Assembly: GCA_031286585.1 (NCBI GenBank)
Contig: JAITUC010000048.1
Span: 1 to 40,879, forward strand
Direction of reading: 5' to 3'
Origin: Delftia acidovorans
Lineage (GTDB): Bacteria > Pseudomonadota > Gammaproteobacteria > Burkholderiales > Burkholderiaceae_C
DNA: 40,879 bases
The notes beneath the pieces are model-generated. The model was not told the origin of the DNA. It ran no database searches and saw only the letters and a program-made list of their open reading frames with translations. The position numbers and the translations under genes are program-made. Shown here in pieces: positions 1 through 8,763 of this stretch (within the stretch, counting starts at the first letter, position 1; the number at the start of each line of letters is the position of its first letter).

Positions 1-61
1 TGAAACGACTTTGCGCCGATGATAGTGCGGGTTCCCGTGTGAAAGTAGGTCATCGTCAGGC
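1..61 (+). rRNA. rrf: 5S ribosomal RNA, 3' part
   Basis: The first ~61 bases match the 3' half of a betaproteobacterial 5S rRNA from memory: the stretch around GCGCCGATGATAGTG, then GTGTGAAAGTAGGTCATCG, ending in GTCAGGC. The 5' half lies outside the window. A strong terminator follows within 20 bases, so this is the end of an rRNA operon reading into the window from the left. Confidence 0.93.
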
Positions 62-75
62 TCTTACAGCCCAAG

Positions 76-107
76 AAACCCCGTAGCCCAAAGCTACGGG
101 GTTTTTT
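76..107 (+). terminator. Rho-independent terminator of the rRNA operon
   Basis: A 9-bp perfect stem (CCCCGTAGC at 79-87 with GCTACGGGG at 93-101), a CCAAA loop and a run of six T. It sits 15-20 bases after the 5S rRNA end. Confidence 0.93.
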
Positions 108-241
108 GCATTGGGGCTGCAGGAAACGGAGAAGCGGGCAGGACCGCCAAAACGGACAGCCCAACGGAACATCCAAAAACGGACATCCCAAAAAAGAGAG
201 CGCTGACGCGCTCTCTTTTCAAATCCTGAATGCGCAATCGC

Positions 242-1009
242 TCAGAGCGGCAGGCATTCACCCTGTACAAATACCTTGAGTTCGCCCGACTGGATCGAGG
301 TCCAGGTCTCATTTTTGGTCAATGGCGCCGTGACGATGATGGCCACACGGTCCTGTGGTGTGGTCTCCCGGGCGAAGTCCACGGTAAGGTCCTCATCCGA
401 CAGATGGGCCTGGGCAAAGGGGTGGCGACGCTCGATGTAGCACAGGTGTGTGGTGGCATGGGCCCACAGCGCTTCGCCGTTGGACAGCAGGAAGTTGAAG
501 GTACCGTGCGGCGAGATGCGCCTGGCCAGTTCGCGCAGCGTGTGCGTGAGTTCCTGGACGCTGGGCAGGCCGGCATGGGACTTCCAGAGCTCCTGAAGAA
601 TCCAGCAGAAGGCCTGCTCGCTGTCGGTGTTGCCTACCGGATGGAAGTGGGCATGCAGTTTGGGAGCGAAGCCCTTGAGATCTCCGTTGTGGGCAAAGAC
701 CCAGTTGCGGCCCCACAGTTCACGCACGAAAGGGTGGCAGTTCTGCAGGCTTACCGCGCCCTGCGTGGCCTTGCGGATGTGGGCGATGACGTTGCGGCTC
801 TTGATCGGGTACTCGCGTATCAGCTTGGCGATGGGCGAGTCGATGGCGCGCTCGTAGCCGACGAAGTGGCGCAGGCCCTTGTCCTCGAAGAAGGCGATGC
901 CCCAGCCGTCCGTATGGTCGCCGGTATTGCCCGCCCGCTGGGTGAACCCCGAAAAGCTGAAGCGCACGTCGGTGGGCGTGTTGCAGTTCATTCCAAGCAG
1001 CTGGCACAT
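242..1009 (-). CDS. class II glutamine amidotransferase (YafJ/Gat-II family)
   Basis: A 255-aa protein with an N-terminal nucleophile (Ntn) amidotransferase fold. The start at 1009 is chosen because it puts the catalytic Cys at residue 2 (MCQLLG); the frame stays open upstream but has no family similarity. Other glutaminase-site residues are visible: HIRKAT at about 77-82 and FAHNGD at 105-110 (the Asn-Gly oxyanion segment). No synthetase domain follows, so this is a stand-alone glutamine hydrolase-like protein of the YafJ type, whose physiological acceptor is not established. It is divergent from the racemase-like gene at 1109. The Shine-Dalgarno is weak. Confidence 0.85.
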   Translation of the reverse strand: MCQLLGMNCNTPTDVRFSFSGFTQRAGNTGDHTDGWGIAFFEDKGLRHFVGYERAIDSPIAKLIREYPIKSRNVIAHIRKATQGAVSLQNCHPFVRELWGRNWVFAHNGDLKGFAPKLHAHFHPVGNTDSEQAFCWILQELWKSHAGLPSVQELTHTLRELARRISPHGTFNFLLSNGEALWAHATTHLCYIERRHPFAQAHLSDEDLTVDFARETTPQDRVAIIVTAPLTKNETWTSIQSGELKVFVQGECLPL

Positions 1010-1108
1010 GGCGGTATCGTTGTTTGCGTAGTTCAAGCCATAGCCTAACGCTTGGCGCGGCAGCTGCAAGCACAATGCGGGGTAACGGCAAAAAAACGGA
1101 AGACACCC

Positions 1109-1777
1109 ATGCCCATCCTCTGTCTGCATACGGCGCGCAGCAACGCAGTTATCTTCGAGCAGGCTGCTGCCGAACTGGGCTTGCCGGCCCACTCAATCGT
1201 TCATCAGGTGCATGAGGAACTGTTGTTGGAGGCGGAGGCTGCAGGTGGCATGAATGCGTCGCTTCGGCAAAAAACGGCGGTGCAGCTCGATGCACTGGCA
1301 GACCGTGCCGATATCGATGCCGTGCTGCTGACCTGCTCGACCCTGGGCCCGGCCGTTGCGGATTGCCGCAGCGGCAAGGTCTGGCGTGCCGATGGCATGC
1401 TGGCCCGCAAAGTGGCCGCTGCCTTGCAAAGTGACCCCGAATCGCGCATTGCTCTGCTGTGCGCCGCTCCCACCACGTACGAAGCCACGCGCAATCTGTT
1501 CATGGGAGAACTGCCGCAAGGCGACGCAGCCCAACGCGTGCAGTTGCAGTGCGTTGAAGGGGCCTGGGCTCTTTTCCGCAGCGGTGATGTCGCCGGCTAC
1601 GTGGAGTGCATGGCCGATGCGGCTGTTCAGGCCCATGCCGCCGGTGCCACCCAGGTGGCCCTGACCCAGGTGTCCATGGATGGTGTTGCCAGGCACTGGA
1701 AGCCAGATGCCACCATGCCCGTGCCCTGGACGGTGGCTGGGAGTGCGCTGCGGGCACTCATGGAAATGCGGGTTTAA
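1109..1777 (+). CDS. Asp/Glu racemase-superfamily protein
   Basis: A 222-aa protein resembling the aspartate/glutamate/hydantoin racemase and arylmalonate decarboxylase superfamily. The start MPILCLHT (1109) is preceded by GGAAGA at a suitable distance. The segment LTCSTLGP at about 74-81 holds the candidate catalytic Cys76. The second half has LTQVSMDG where two-base racemases usually carry a second Cys, so a classical two-cysteine racemisation is doubtful; a one-cysteine enzyme or a different reaction is possible. Substrate unknown. It is convergent with the tautomerase gene and shares a bidirectional terminator with it. Confidence 0.65.
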   Translation: MPILCLHTARSNAVIFEQAAAELGLPAHSIVHQVHEELLLEAEAAGGMNASLRQKTAVQLDALADRADIDAVLLTCSTLGPAVADCRSGKVWRADGMLARKVAAALQSDPESRIALLCAAPTTYEATRNLFMGELPQGDAAQRVQLQCVEGAWALFRSGDVAGYVECMADAAVQAHAAGATQVALTQVSMDGVARHWKPDATMPVPWTVAGSALRALMEMRV

Positions 1778-1792
1778 GGACCAGCTTTCATG

Positions 1793-1818
1793 AAAAAAGG
1801 CAGCCAAAGCTGCCTTTT
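1793..1818. terminator. bidirectional Rho-independent terminator
   Basis: AAAAAAGGCAGC, a short CAAA loop, then GCTGCCTTTT. The A-run and T-run on the two sides let it work in both directions between the convergent racemase-like (+) and tautomerase (-) genes. Confidence 0.85.
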
Positions 1819-1840
1819 GCACGCATCGAGCGAAAGACCC

Positions 1841-2029
1841 TCAGCTGCGTTCGGACCAGAGCTTGCCGCCCGTGGCCCAGTTTTCGCGCTTGATGTCGGT
1901 GATCAGGATGTCCACCGATTCGGGCGAGCCACCGAGGACTTCGACCGAGACGCGCGTGATCTCTTCGACCAGCTTGCGCTTTTGTTCGACGGTGCGGCCT
2001 TCCATCATTTCGACGTGGTACGTGGGCAT
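1841..2029 (-). CDS. 4-oxalocrotonate tautomerase-family protein
   Basis: A 62-aa protein of the 4-OT family, beginning MPTYHVEM. After Met removal the catalytic base Pro1 is exposed. The start at 2029 has a good GAGGAG Shine-Dalgarno; the longer frame upstream is rejected because it would bury Pro1. Counting from Pro1, the conserved Arg11 is present, but Arg39 of true 4-OT is Asp here (SVDILITD) and Phe50 is Trp. It is therefore probably a paralogue with another keto-enol substrate, not the catechol meta-cleavage enzyme. Confidence 0.88.
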   Translation of the reverse strand: MPTYHVEMMEGRTVEQKRKLVEEITRVSVEVLGGSPESVDILITDIKRENWATGGKLWSERS

Positions 2030-2053
2030 GTCAATCTCCTCAGGGATCAAGTT

Positions 2054-2299
2054 CTAGGGGGGGGTCGGCGACATCATATCGGCCGACGCGGGCGGTCGAG
2101 TGTTATCGGTGCCAAGCGCGCAGGCGGGGCACAGGCAGGCCTTGTTGCGCATGGGCTCCGGAATGCGCGCCAGTGCATCGGGTGCAACCGGCGTGTCCAT
2201 GCACCAGCAGTTCAACGGATCAATGCCCGCCAGAATGGCGCACTGGTTGCTGCGGCCGCACAGCGGACACAGGCTGGCATCGAGGAAAGGGGCACTCAT
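2054..2299 (-). CDS. cysteine-rich CWC family protein
   Basis: An 81-aa protein with the pattern CPLCGRSNQC (about 11-20), CWC (31-33) and CLCPAC (55-60), which fits the small cysteine-rich CWC family. The cysteine spacing suggests zinc binding. No function is known. It lies upstream of the tautomerase gene on the same strand, with 24 bases between them, so the two are probably cotranscribed. The Shine-Dalgarno is poor. The C-terminal ~18 residues are low-complexity. Confidence 0.75.
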   Translation of the reverse strand: MSAPFLDASLCPLCGRSNQCAILAGIDPLNCWCMDTPVAPDALARIPEPMRNKACLCPACALGTDNTRPPASADMMSPTPP

Positions 2300-2323
2300 C
2301 GTGGTTCTGAGTGTAGGCCCATG

Positions 2324-2356
2324 AAAAAAGCACCTCAGGCAAGCCTGGGTGCTTTT
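2324..2356 (-). terminator. Rho-independent terminator of glcB
   Basis: AAAAGCACC-t-CAGGC pairs with GCCTG-GGTGCTTTT across a two-base loop, with a single bulged T. Read on the minus strand it ends in a U-run. It lies 24 bases beyond the malate synthase stop codon. Confidence 0.85.
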
Positions 2357-2379
2357 GCAGCGTTGGGCGCCGCCAGGTG

Positions 2380-4572
2380 TCAGGCGGCTGCCTTTACTTT
2401 CAGGCGCCAGGCATGCAGCAGGGGCTCGGTGTAGCCGCTGGGTTGCTCCTTGCCCTTGAAGACCAGATCGCAGGCGGCCTGGTAGGCCATCGAGGTGTCG
2501 AAGTGGCCGGCCATGGGCTTGTACAGCGCATCGCCCGCGTTCTGCTGGTCGACCACGGCGGCCATGCGCTCGAAGGTCTCGCGCACCTGGGCCTCGGTCA
2601 CGATGCCGTGCTGCAGCCAGTTGGCGATGTGCTGGCTGGAGATGCGCAGCGTGGCGCGGTCTTCCATCAGGCCCACGTTGTGGATGTCGGGCACCTTGGA
2701 GCAGCCCACGCCCTGGTCCACCCAGCGCACCACGTAGCCCAGGATGCCCTGGACGTTGTTGTCCAGCTCCTGCTGCTTCTCGGCCGCGCTCCACTTGTCT
2801 TCCTTGACCACGGGCACCTGCAGCAGGTCGGCCAGGATGGTGGCGCGCTCGGCGTCGGCATTGGTCTGCTCCAGCTGCTTTTGCACTTCGGCCACGTTGA
2901 CCTGGTGGTAGTGCAGGGCGTGCAGCGTGGCGGCCGTGGGCGAGGGGACCCAGGCGGTATTGGCGCCGGCCTTGGGGTGGCCGATCTTCTGCTCCAGCAT
3001 GGCCTTCATCAGGTCGGGCATGGCCCACATGCCCTTGCCGATCTGCGCCTTGCCGCGCAGGCCCAGGCCCAGGCCCACGAGCACGTTGCTGCGCTCATAG
3101 GCGGCCAGCCAGGCGCTGCCCTTCATGTCGGCCTTGCGGACCATGGGGCCGGCATACATGGCGGTGTGCATTTCATCGCCCGTGCGGTCCAGGAAGCCGG
3201 TGTTGATGAAGGCCACGCGCGATGCGGCCGCGGCGATGCAGGCCTTGAGGTTGACGCTGGTGCGGCGCTCCTCGTCCATGATGCCCAGCTTGACGGTGTT
3301 CTCGGGCAGGCCCAGCACCTTTTCCACGCGGCCGAACAGCTCGCTGGCGAAGGCGGCTTCCGCGGGACCATGCATCTTGGGTTTGACGATGTAGACGCTG
3401 CCCGTGCGCGAGTTGCGGATGCCGTTGGCGCCCAGGCCCTTGATGTCATGGACGGCGATGGCCGTGGTGACCATGGCGTCCAGGATGCCCTCGGGGATTT
3501 CCTTGCCGTTGCCCCAGAGGATGGCCGGGTTGGTCATCAGGTGGCCGACATTGCGCACGAACATCAGCGAACGGCCATGCAGCTTGACGGGCTTGCCATC
3601 GGCGCCCGTGTACTCGCGGTCGGCGTTCAGGCCGCGCGTCATGCTCTTGCCACCCTTGTCGAAGGTTTCGGTCAGCGTGCCCTTGAGGATGCCCAGCCAG
3701 TTGGCATAGCCCACCACCTTGTCTTCGGCATCCACGGCGGCCACGGAGTCTTCCAGGTCCAGGATGGTGGACAGGGCGGCTTCGACCACCACGTCGGCCA
3801 CGCCGGCGGCATCGGTCTGGCCGATGGCCGTGGTCTTGTCGATGCGGATGTCGATGTGCAGGCCGTTGTTGATCAGCAGCACGGAAGAAGGCGCTGCGGC
3901 ATCGCCCTGGTAGCCGACGAACTGGGCAGTGTTCTTCAGGCCCGTGGTGCCGCCGCTCTTGAGCGCGACGACCAGCTGGCCAGCTTCCACGCGATAGCCG
4001 GCGGCATCCTTGTGCGAGCCCGAGGCCAGCGGGGCTGCCTGGTCCAGGAAATCACGTGCGAAGGCGATCACCTTGGCGCCGCGCACCGGGTTGTAGCCCT
4101 TGCCCTTTTCCGCGCCGCCGTCTTCGCCGATGGCGTCCGTGCCGTACAGCGCGTCATACAGCGAGCCCCAGCGCGCGTTGGCGGCGTTCAGCGCATAGCG
4201 GGCGTTGAGAATGGGCACGACCAGCTGGGGGCCGGCCTGGATGGCCAGTTCCGCATCCACGTTGGTGGTGGTGGCCTTGGCATCCTTGGGCTGCTCGACC
4301 AGATAGCCGATCTGCGTCAGGAACTGCTGGTAGCCGGCCATGTCGGTGATGGGGCCGGGATGGGCCTTGTGCCAGGTGTCCAGCTCGGTCTGCAGGCGGT
4401 CGCGTTCGGCCAGCAGGGCGGCATTGCGGGGAGCCAGATCGTTGACGATCGCGTCAAAGCCTTTCCAGAACGCCTCGGGAGTGACACCGGTGCCCGGGAG
4501 CACTTGTTCATTGATGAAACGGTGCAGCTCTGTAGCGACCTGCAGGCTGTGGGCTTGGGTGCGATCGGTCAT
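2380..4572 (-). CDS. glcB: malate synthase G
   Basis: A 730-aa cytoplasmic enzyme that condenses glyoxylate with acetyl-CoA to malate (glyoxylate shunt and glycolate use). Length and sequence fit the G isoform rather than the ~530-aa A isoform. Catalytic segments are visible: LMFVRNVGHLM with Arg340 (equivalent to E. coli Arg338), NSRTGSVYIVKPKMHGP at about 387-403, MDEERRTSVNL near 432-441 (metal-binding Glu), FLDRTGDEMHT near 460-470 (metal-binding Asp), and WVDQGVGCSKVPDI near 640 with the general base Asp. It is divergent from a LysR regulator across a 304-base AT-rich gap and has its own terminator, so it is monocistronic. Confidence 0.97.
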   Translation of the reverse strand: MTDRTQAHSLQVATELHRFINEQVLPGTGVTPEAFWKGFDAIVNDLAPRNAALLAERDRLQTELDTWHKAHPGPITDMAGYQQFLTQIGYLVEQPKDAKATTTNVDAELAIQAGPQLVVPILNARYALNAANARWGSLYDALYGTDAIGEDGGAEKGKGYNPVRGAKVIAFARDFLDQAAPLASGSHKDAAGYRVEAGQLVVALKSGGTTGLKNTAQFVGYQGDAAAPSSVLLINNGLHIDIRIDKTTAIGQTDAAGVADVVVEAALSTILDLEDSVAAVDAEDKVVGYANWLGILKGTLTETFDKGGKSMTRGLNADREYTGADGKPVKLHGRSLMFVRNVGHLMTNPAILWGNGKEIPEGILDAMVTTAIAVHDIKGLGANGIRNSRTGSVYIVKPKMHGPAEAAFASELFGRVEKVLGLPENTVKLGIMDEERRTSVNLKACIAAAASRVAFINTGFLDRTGDEMHTAMYAGPMVRKADMKGSAWLAAYERSNVLVGLGLGLRGKAQIGKGMWAMPDLMKAMLEQKIGHPKAGANTAWVPSPTAATLHALHYHQVNVAEVQKQLEQTNADAERATILADLLQVPVVKEDKWSAAEKQQELDNNVQGILGYVVRWVDQGVGCSKVPDIHNVGLMEDRATLRISSQHIANWLQHGIVTEAQVRETFERMAAVVDQQNAGDALYKPMAGHFDTSMAYQAACDLVFKGKEQPSGYTEPLLHAWRLKVKAAA

Positions 4573-4876
4573 GGTGGGAACCCCGGGTTGGATGGATGGA
4601 AAGGCTTGGCAGACCCTTTTCGGGCCTGACTATAAGGAATACTTTATTAGATTTATTTGCGTACATAAATAGACCATAAATCTTAAAACTCGTGACTTTT
4701 ACGCAAAAATGTGGGAAGGTTATGCGCGCGCCAAAACCGGCCGGCTTTGGCGCGCAGCCCTATGCATGGTGCACATGGAAGACAGCCAGTGCCCACTATG
4801 CAGAAAGGCGTGTCACAGGAGACGGGTATGCGTTCGCATGCCCCACAAGAACACGGAAAAGAAACGGACAGCGGTC
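4573..4876. promoter_or_regulatory. divergent promoter region glcB / LysR with inverted repeats
   Basis: This 304-base gap is AT-rich at 4628-4715, in contrast to its surroundings. It holds nested inverted repeats: AGATTTAT (4649-4656) with ATAAATCT (4676-4683), and ATTTAT (4651-4656) with ATAAAT (4665-4670) around TTGCGTAC. Such T-N-A-type dyads are typical of LysR-regulator sites, so this is a candidate binding site for the regulator encoded at 4877. The part at 4716-4876 remains open in the regulator frame but shows no recognisable protein. Confidence 0.5.
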
Positions 4877-5812
4877 ATGGACAAGCTCAAGGCATTCGAG
4901 TCATTCGTATCGGTGGCAACGCGCGGCAGCCTCACGGCAGCGGCCAAGGCGGAAGGCGTGGCGCCGGCCATCATGGGGCGGCGCCTCGATGCCCTGGAAG
5001 AGCACCTGGGGGTCAAGCTCATGGTGCGCACCACGCGGCGCATCTCCCTCACGCATGAGGGCAGCGCCTTTCTGGAGGATTGCCAGCGCCTGCTGTCCGA
5101 TGTGTCCAACGCCGAGGCCAGTGTCAGCGCGGGCGGGGTCAAGGCCACGGGCCACCTGCGCATCACGGCGCCGGCGGGCTTTGGCAGGCGGCATGTGGCG
5201 CCGCTGGTGCCGCTCTTTCGGGATCTGCACCCGGATGTGACGATTTCCCTGAACCTCAGCGACCGCGTGGTCGATCTGGCCGGCGAAGGCTTTGACTGCG
5301 CGGTGCGCGTGGGCGATCTGCCCGACTCGGCCCTGGTCAGCGTGCGCATTGCCGACAACCGGCGCCAGTGCGTGGCCACGCCCGCCTACCTGGAGCGCCG
5401 GGGCACGCCGCGCCACCCCAGCGAGCTGACCCAGCACGACTGCCTGACGCTGTCCAGCGACGCCTCGCAGACGCGTGGCTGGGCCTTTCGCATTCCCCAT
5501 CCCGACAGCGGCACCAGCGAGGTCGTGCACTTCAAGCCGGGCGGCCCGCTGGACTGCTCCGACGGCCAGGTGCTGCACGACTGGTGCCTGGGCGGCTGGG
5601 GCATCGCCTGGCGCAGCACCTGGGAGGTGGAGGCCGAGATCACCTCGGGCCGCCTGGTGGCCGTGCTGGAGGCTTTTGCGGCGCCGCCCAATGGCATTTT
5701 TGTCGTCTTTCCCCAGCGCAAGCACATGCCGCTGCGTGTGCGGCTGTGGATCGACTATCTCAAGCACCACTACGAGCAGCCGGATTTCTGGCGGCGTACC
5801 CACGCGGCCTGA
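4877..5812 (+). CDS. LysR-family transcriptional regulator
   Basis: A 311-aa LysR-type regulator. Starting at MDKLKAFESFV gives the usual N-terminal winged helix-turn-helix (GSLTAAAKAEGVAPAIMGRRLDALEEHLGVKLMVRTTRRISLTHEG, about residues 17-62). The effector-binding domain begins near residue 90 (GHLRITAPAGFG). The frame is open 56 codons further upstream, but that extension looks unlike any LysR protein. The divergent position next to glcB suggests that it controls malate synthase; the ligand cannot be read from the sequence. Confidence 0.9.
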   Translation: MDKLKAFESFVSVATRGSLTAAAKAEGVAPAIMGRRLDALEEHLGVKLMVRTTRRISLTHEGSAFLEDCQRLLSDVSNAEASVSAGGVKATGHLRITAPAGFGRRHVAPLVPLFRDLHPDVTISLNLSDRVVDLAGEGFDCAVRVGDLPDSALVSVRIADNRRQCVATPAYLERRGTPRHPSELTQHDCLTLSSDASQTRGWAFRIPHPDSGTSEVVHFKPGGPLDCSDGQVLHDWCLGGWGIAWRSTWEVEAEITSGRLVAVLEAFAAPPNGIFVVFPQRKHMPLRVRLWIDYLKHHYEQPDFWRRTHAA

Positions 5813-5840
5813 GCGGGCCACCCGGCAAGAAGGAATGAGC

Positions 5841-6437
5841 ATGGCAGTGTCGATAGCGACGAAAGCGATACCCGCAACGCAGGGCGCGGCCTCAGGACGG
5901 CGGCGCTGGATGCGCATGGCGCTGGGAGCCGCCTGCCTGGGCATGTTGGCAGGCTGCGCCGTCCAGGGGCCGGGGCAGGGCGGGATGCGGCAGGGCGCGG
6001 TGCCTGCCGGCATCGTGAGCGTGACCTTCGACGACCCCTCGCGGTTCGATGCCGGGCGCAACGGGCCCCAGGAGTCCGAGAAGGCGCGCCGCGCCTGGGT
6101 CGATGCGCTGGCCCAGTTCCTGGCCGAGCGTGCCGCGCCCAGGCTGCGCCAGGGCCAGCGGCTTGAAGTCCACCTCACCGATGTGCAGCGCGCAGGCGGC
6201 TTCGAGCCCTGGCGCGGGCCCCAGGCGGCCGATGTGCGTATCGTGCGCGACATCTACCCACCGCGCATCGACCTGCGCTTCAAGCTGCTGGGAGCCGATG
6301 GAAAGCTGCTGCGAGAAGGCGGCCGTCAGCTGCGCGATGCCAGCTTCATGATGCGCCCGGACCTGTATCCCAACGACCCCCTGCGCTATGAAAAGACACT
6401 GCTGGACGACTGGGTGCGCACGGAACTGGGGCGCTGA
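5841..6437 (+). CDS. DUF3016-like lipoprotein
   Basis: A 198-aa protein with a lipoprotein signal: an RRRWMR charged region, a hydrophobic stretch and the lipobox LAGC with lipidated Cys39. The mature part (SVTFDDPSRFDAG..., DVRIVRDIYPPRIDLRFKLLGADGKLLREGGRQLRD) resembles the DUF3016 family of uncharacterised proteobacterial proteins. An ATG at 5835 is also in frame, but AAGGA at 5830-5834 fits 5841 better. It lies 28 bases after the LysR gene on the same strand; cotranscription is possible. Predicted to be periplasmic and membrane-anchored. Function unknown. Confidence 0.78.
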   Translation: MAVSIATKAIPATQGAASGRRRWMRMALGAACLGMLAGCAVQGPGQGGMRQGAVPAGIVSVTFDDPSRFDAGRNGPQESEKARRAWVDALAQFLAERAAPRLRQGQRLEVHLTDVQRAGGFEPWRGPQAADVRIVRDIYPPRIDLRFKLLGADGKLLREGGRQLRDASFMMRPDLYPNDPLRYEKTLLDDWVRTELGR

Positions 6438-6508
6438 CCGGACCGCAGTGGTCTACCGATTGCCTCGGACATCACGATGGCAGTCCCCGTTTCTGGCGTA
6501 ATGGACGC

Positions 6509-6536
6509 TTGGCCCAAGAGGCCCAATTTCTATACG
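6509..6536 (+). promoter_or_regulatory. possible sigma-70 promoter of the DUF2214 gene
   Basis: TTGGCC (6509-6514), a 16-bp spacer and TATACG (6531-6536). The predicted start of transcription would lie very near the ATG at 6545, giving a very short leader. Confidence 0.35.
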
Positions 6537-6544
6537 GATTCCCC

Positions 6545-6991
6545 ATGACGATAGAAGCCATCCTGGCCAGCCTCCACCTGCTGGCCATCCTCACCTTCGT
6601 GGTGTTCCTGTCCAGCCAGGCGGCGCTGTGCCGCAGCGAGTGGATGAACGCCGCCGTGGTGCAGCGCCTGGCGCGGCTGGACATGATCTATGGCCTTGCC
6701 GTGGTCTTCCTGGTGCTCACCGGCATCGCCCGTCTGGTGTGGGGCGTCAAGGGCATGTCCTGGTACGTCTCGCAGCCACTGTTTCATCTGAAGATGACTT
6801 TGTTTGTCGTCGGTGCGCTGCTGTCGATCAAGCCCACGCTGGCCTTCAGGCGCTGGCGCCGCGCGCTGGATGCCGGCCAGGGCCTGCCCCAGGCGGCCGA
6901 GGTCGCCAGCACGCGCCGCTGGGTGATGTGGCAGGCCCATGTGGTGCCCGTGATCGCCGTCGTCGCGGTGTTCTGGGCGCGGGGCATGTAG
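6545..6991 (+). CDS. DUF2214 family inner-membrane protein
   Basis: A 148-aa protein with about four hydrophobic membrane segments (near 5-25, 45-66, 80-95 and 127-146) and the DUF2214-like core LARLDMIYGLAVVFLVLTGIARLVWGVKG. The start MTIEAILASLH is chosen because it begins directly at the first membrane helix; the 12 upstream in-frame residues look untranslated. Function unknown. It stands alone, with a candidate promoter just upstream and argS 54 bases downstream. Confidence 0.8.
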   Translation: MTIEAILASLHLLAILTFVVFLSSQAALCRSEWMNAAVVQRLARLDMIYGLAVVFLVLTGIARLVWGVKGMSWYVSQPLFHLKMTLFVVGALLSIKPTLAFRRWRRALDAGQGLPQAAEVASTRRWVMWQAHVVPVIAVVAVFWARGM

Positions 6992-7045
6992 GCTCCGTTT
7001 TCCTGTCCGGCGGCATGGGGTGGGCCTGCCACGTAGAATCCGCCG

Positions 7046-8743
7046 ATGCTCTCCGTCAAACAGGAACTGCTCGCGGCTCTGGCCGGCGAGCTTGAAACTT
7101 TGTCGCCCGGCGCCGGTGCCCGTGCCGCTTTTGAATCCCCCAAGGTGGCTGCCCATGGCGATTTCGCCTGCACGGCCGCCATGCAGCTGGCCAAGCCGCT
7201 CAAGCTCAACCCGCGTTCGCTGGGCGAGCAGCTCAAGGCTGCGCTGGAGGCCACGCCCTCTTTCCAACGCTGGGTCGATGCCATCGAGATCGCCGGCCCC
7301 GGCTTTCTGAACATCCGCCTCAAGCCCGCCGCCAAGCAGCAAATCATCCGCGAAGTGCTGGAGCAGGCCGAGAAGTTCGGCTGGCTGGCCGACCGTGGCG
7401 CAAAGATGCTGGTCGAGTTCGTCTCCGCTAACCCCACCGGCCCGCTGCACGTGGGCCATGGCCGCCAGGCCGCGCTGGGCGACGCCATCTGCAACCTCTA
7501 TGCCACCCAGGGCTGGGGCGTGCACCGCGAGTTCTACTACAACGACGCGGGCGTGCAGATCGACACGCTGACCAAGAGCACGCAGCTGCGTGCCAAGGGC
7601 TTCAAGCCCGGTGACGAATGCTGGCCCATCGACCCCGAGAATCCGGCAAGCAAGGCCTTCTACAACGGCTCCTACATCCAGGACATCGCTGACGACTTCC
7701 TGGCCTGCAAGACCGTCAAGGCCGATGACCGCGAATTCACGGCCAACGGCGATGTCGAGGACTACGACAACATCCGCCAGTTCGCCGTCGCCTATCTGCG
7801 CAACGAGCAGGACAAGGACCTGCAGGCCTTCAACCTGCACTTTGACGAGTACTACCTCGAATCCAGCCTCTACACCAACGGCTATGTCGAGGAAGCGGTG
7901 CAGCGCCTGATTGCGGGCGGACATACCTACGAACTCGACGGCGCGCTCTGGCTCAAGTCCACCGACTACGGTGACGACAAGGACCGCGTGATGCGCAAGC
8001 AGGACGGCAACTACACGTACTTCGTGCCCGATGTCGCCTACCACATCCAGAAATTCAAGCGCGGCTACTCCAAGGTCGTCAACATCCAGGGCACGGACCA
8101 CCACGGCACCATCGCGCGCGTGCGCGCCGGCCTGCAGGCCGCCGACGTGGGCATCCCTGCCGGCTATCCCGACTATGTGCTGCACACCATGGTGCGCGTG
8201 GTGCGCGGCGGCGAGGAGGTCAAGATCAGCAAGCGCGCCGGCTCCTACGTCACGCTGCGCGACCTGATCGAGTGGACCAGCAAGGACGCGGTGCGCTTCT
8301 TCCTGCTGTCCCGCAAGCCCGACACCGAGTACACCTTCGACGTGGACCTGGCCGTGGCCCAGAACAACGACAACCCCGTGTACTACGTGCAGTACGCCCA
8401 TGCGCGCATCTGCTCGGTGCTGGCCGCCTGGGGCGGTGACGCGGCCACGCTCAAGGACGTGGACCTGTCGGCGCTGGAAGGCCCGCAGGCCCAGGCGCTG
8501 ATGCTGCAGCTGGCCAAGTACCCGGCCATGCTGACCTCGGCCGCCGAAGGCAATGCGCCGCACGACGTGACGTTCTACCTGCGCGAACTGGCCTCGCTGT
8601 ACCACAGCTACTACGACGCGGAACGCATCCTGGTGGACGACGAAAAGGTCAAGCTCGCCCGCCTGGCGCTGATCTCGGCCACGCGCCAGGTATTGCACAA
8701 TGGCCTAGCAGTGCTGGGCGTTTCGGCCCCGCAACGCATGTAA
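7046..8743 (+). CDS. argS: arginyl-tRNA synthetase
   Basis: A 565-aa class I synthetase that charges tRNA-Arg. The N-terminal additional domain (about 1-110) recognises the tRNA D-loop region. The ATP-binding HIGH motif is HVGH (135-138) in NPTGPLHVGHGRQ, and the KMSKS equivalent is KISKRAG (about 393-399). The DALR anticodon-binding domain fills the C terminus (from about 445). The length is normal. A TAGAAT at 7034-7039 lies immediately before the ATG, so the leader may be very short; no good -35 is seen. The SPOR-domain gene follows after 20 bases. Confidence 0.97.
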   Translation: MLSVKQELLAALAGELETLSPGAGARAAFESPKVAAHGDFACTAAMQLAKPLKLNPRSLGEQLKAALEATPSFQRWVDAIEIAGPGFLNIRLKPAAKQQIIREVLEQAEKFGWLADRGAKMLVEFVSANPTGPLHVGHGRQAALGDAICNLYATQGWGVHREFYYNDAGVQIDTLTKSTQLRAKGFKPGDECWPIDPENPASKAFYNGSYIQDIADDFLACKTVKADDREFTANGDVEDYDNIRQFAVAYLRNEQDKDLQAFNLHFDEYYLESSLYTNGYVEEAVQRLIAGGHTYELDGALWLKSTDYGDDKDRVMRKQDGNYTYFVPDVAYHIQKFKRGYSKVVNIQGTDHHGTIARVRAGLQAADVGIPAGYPDYVLHTMVRVVRGGEEVKISKRAGSYVTLRDLIEWTSKDAVRFFLLSRKPDTEYTFDVDLAVAQNNDNPVYYVQYAHARICSVLAAWGGDAATLKDVDLSALEGPQAQALMLQLAKYPAMLTSAAEGNAPHDVTFYLRELASLYHSYYDAERILVDDEKVKLARLALISATRQVLHNGLAVLGVSAPQRM

Positions 8744-8763
8744 CTTCGAGCGACAAGCGATCT

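Noticed and set aside
2377..4629. Long + strand open frame (750 codons) opposite glcB
   Set aside because: Antisense shadow of a GC-rich gene; the minus-strand frame is clearly malate synthase G.
7034..7046. TAGAAT directly before argS as a leaderless promoter
   Set aside because: No -35 element at proper spacing; too weak to list as a feature.
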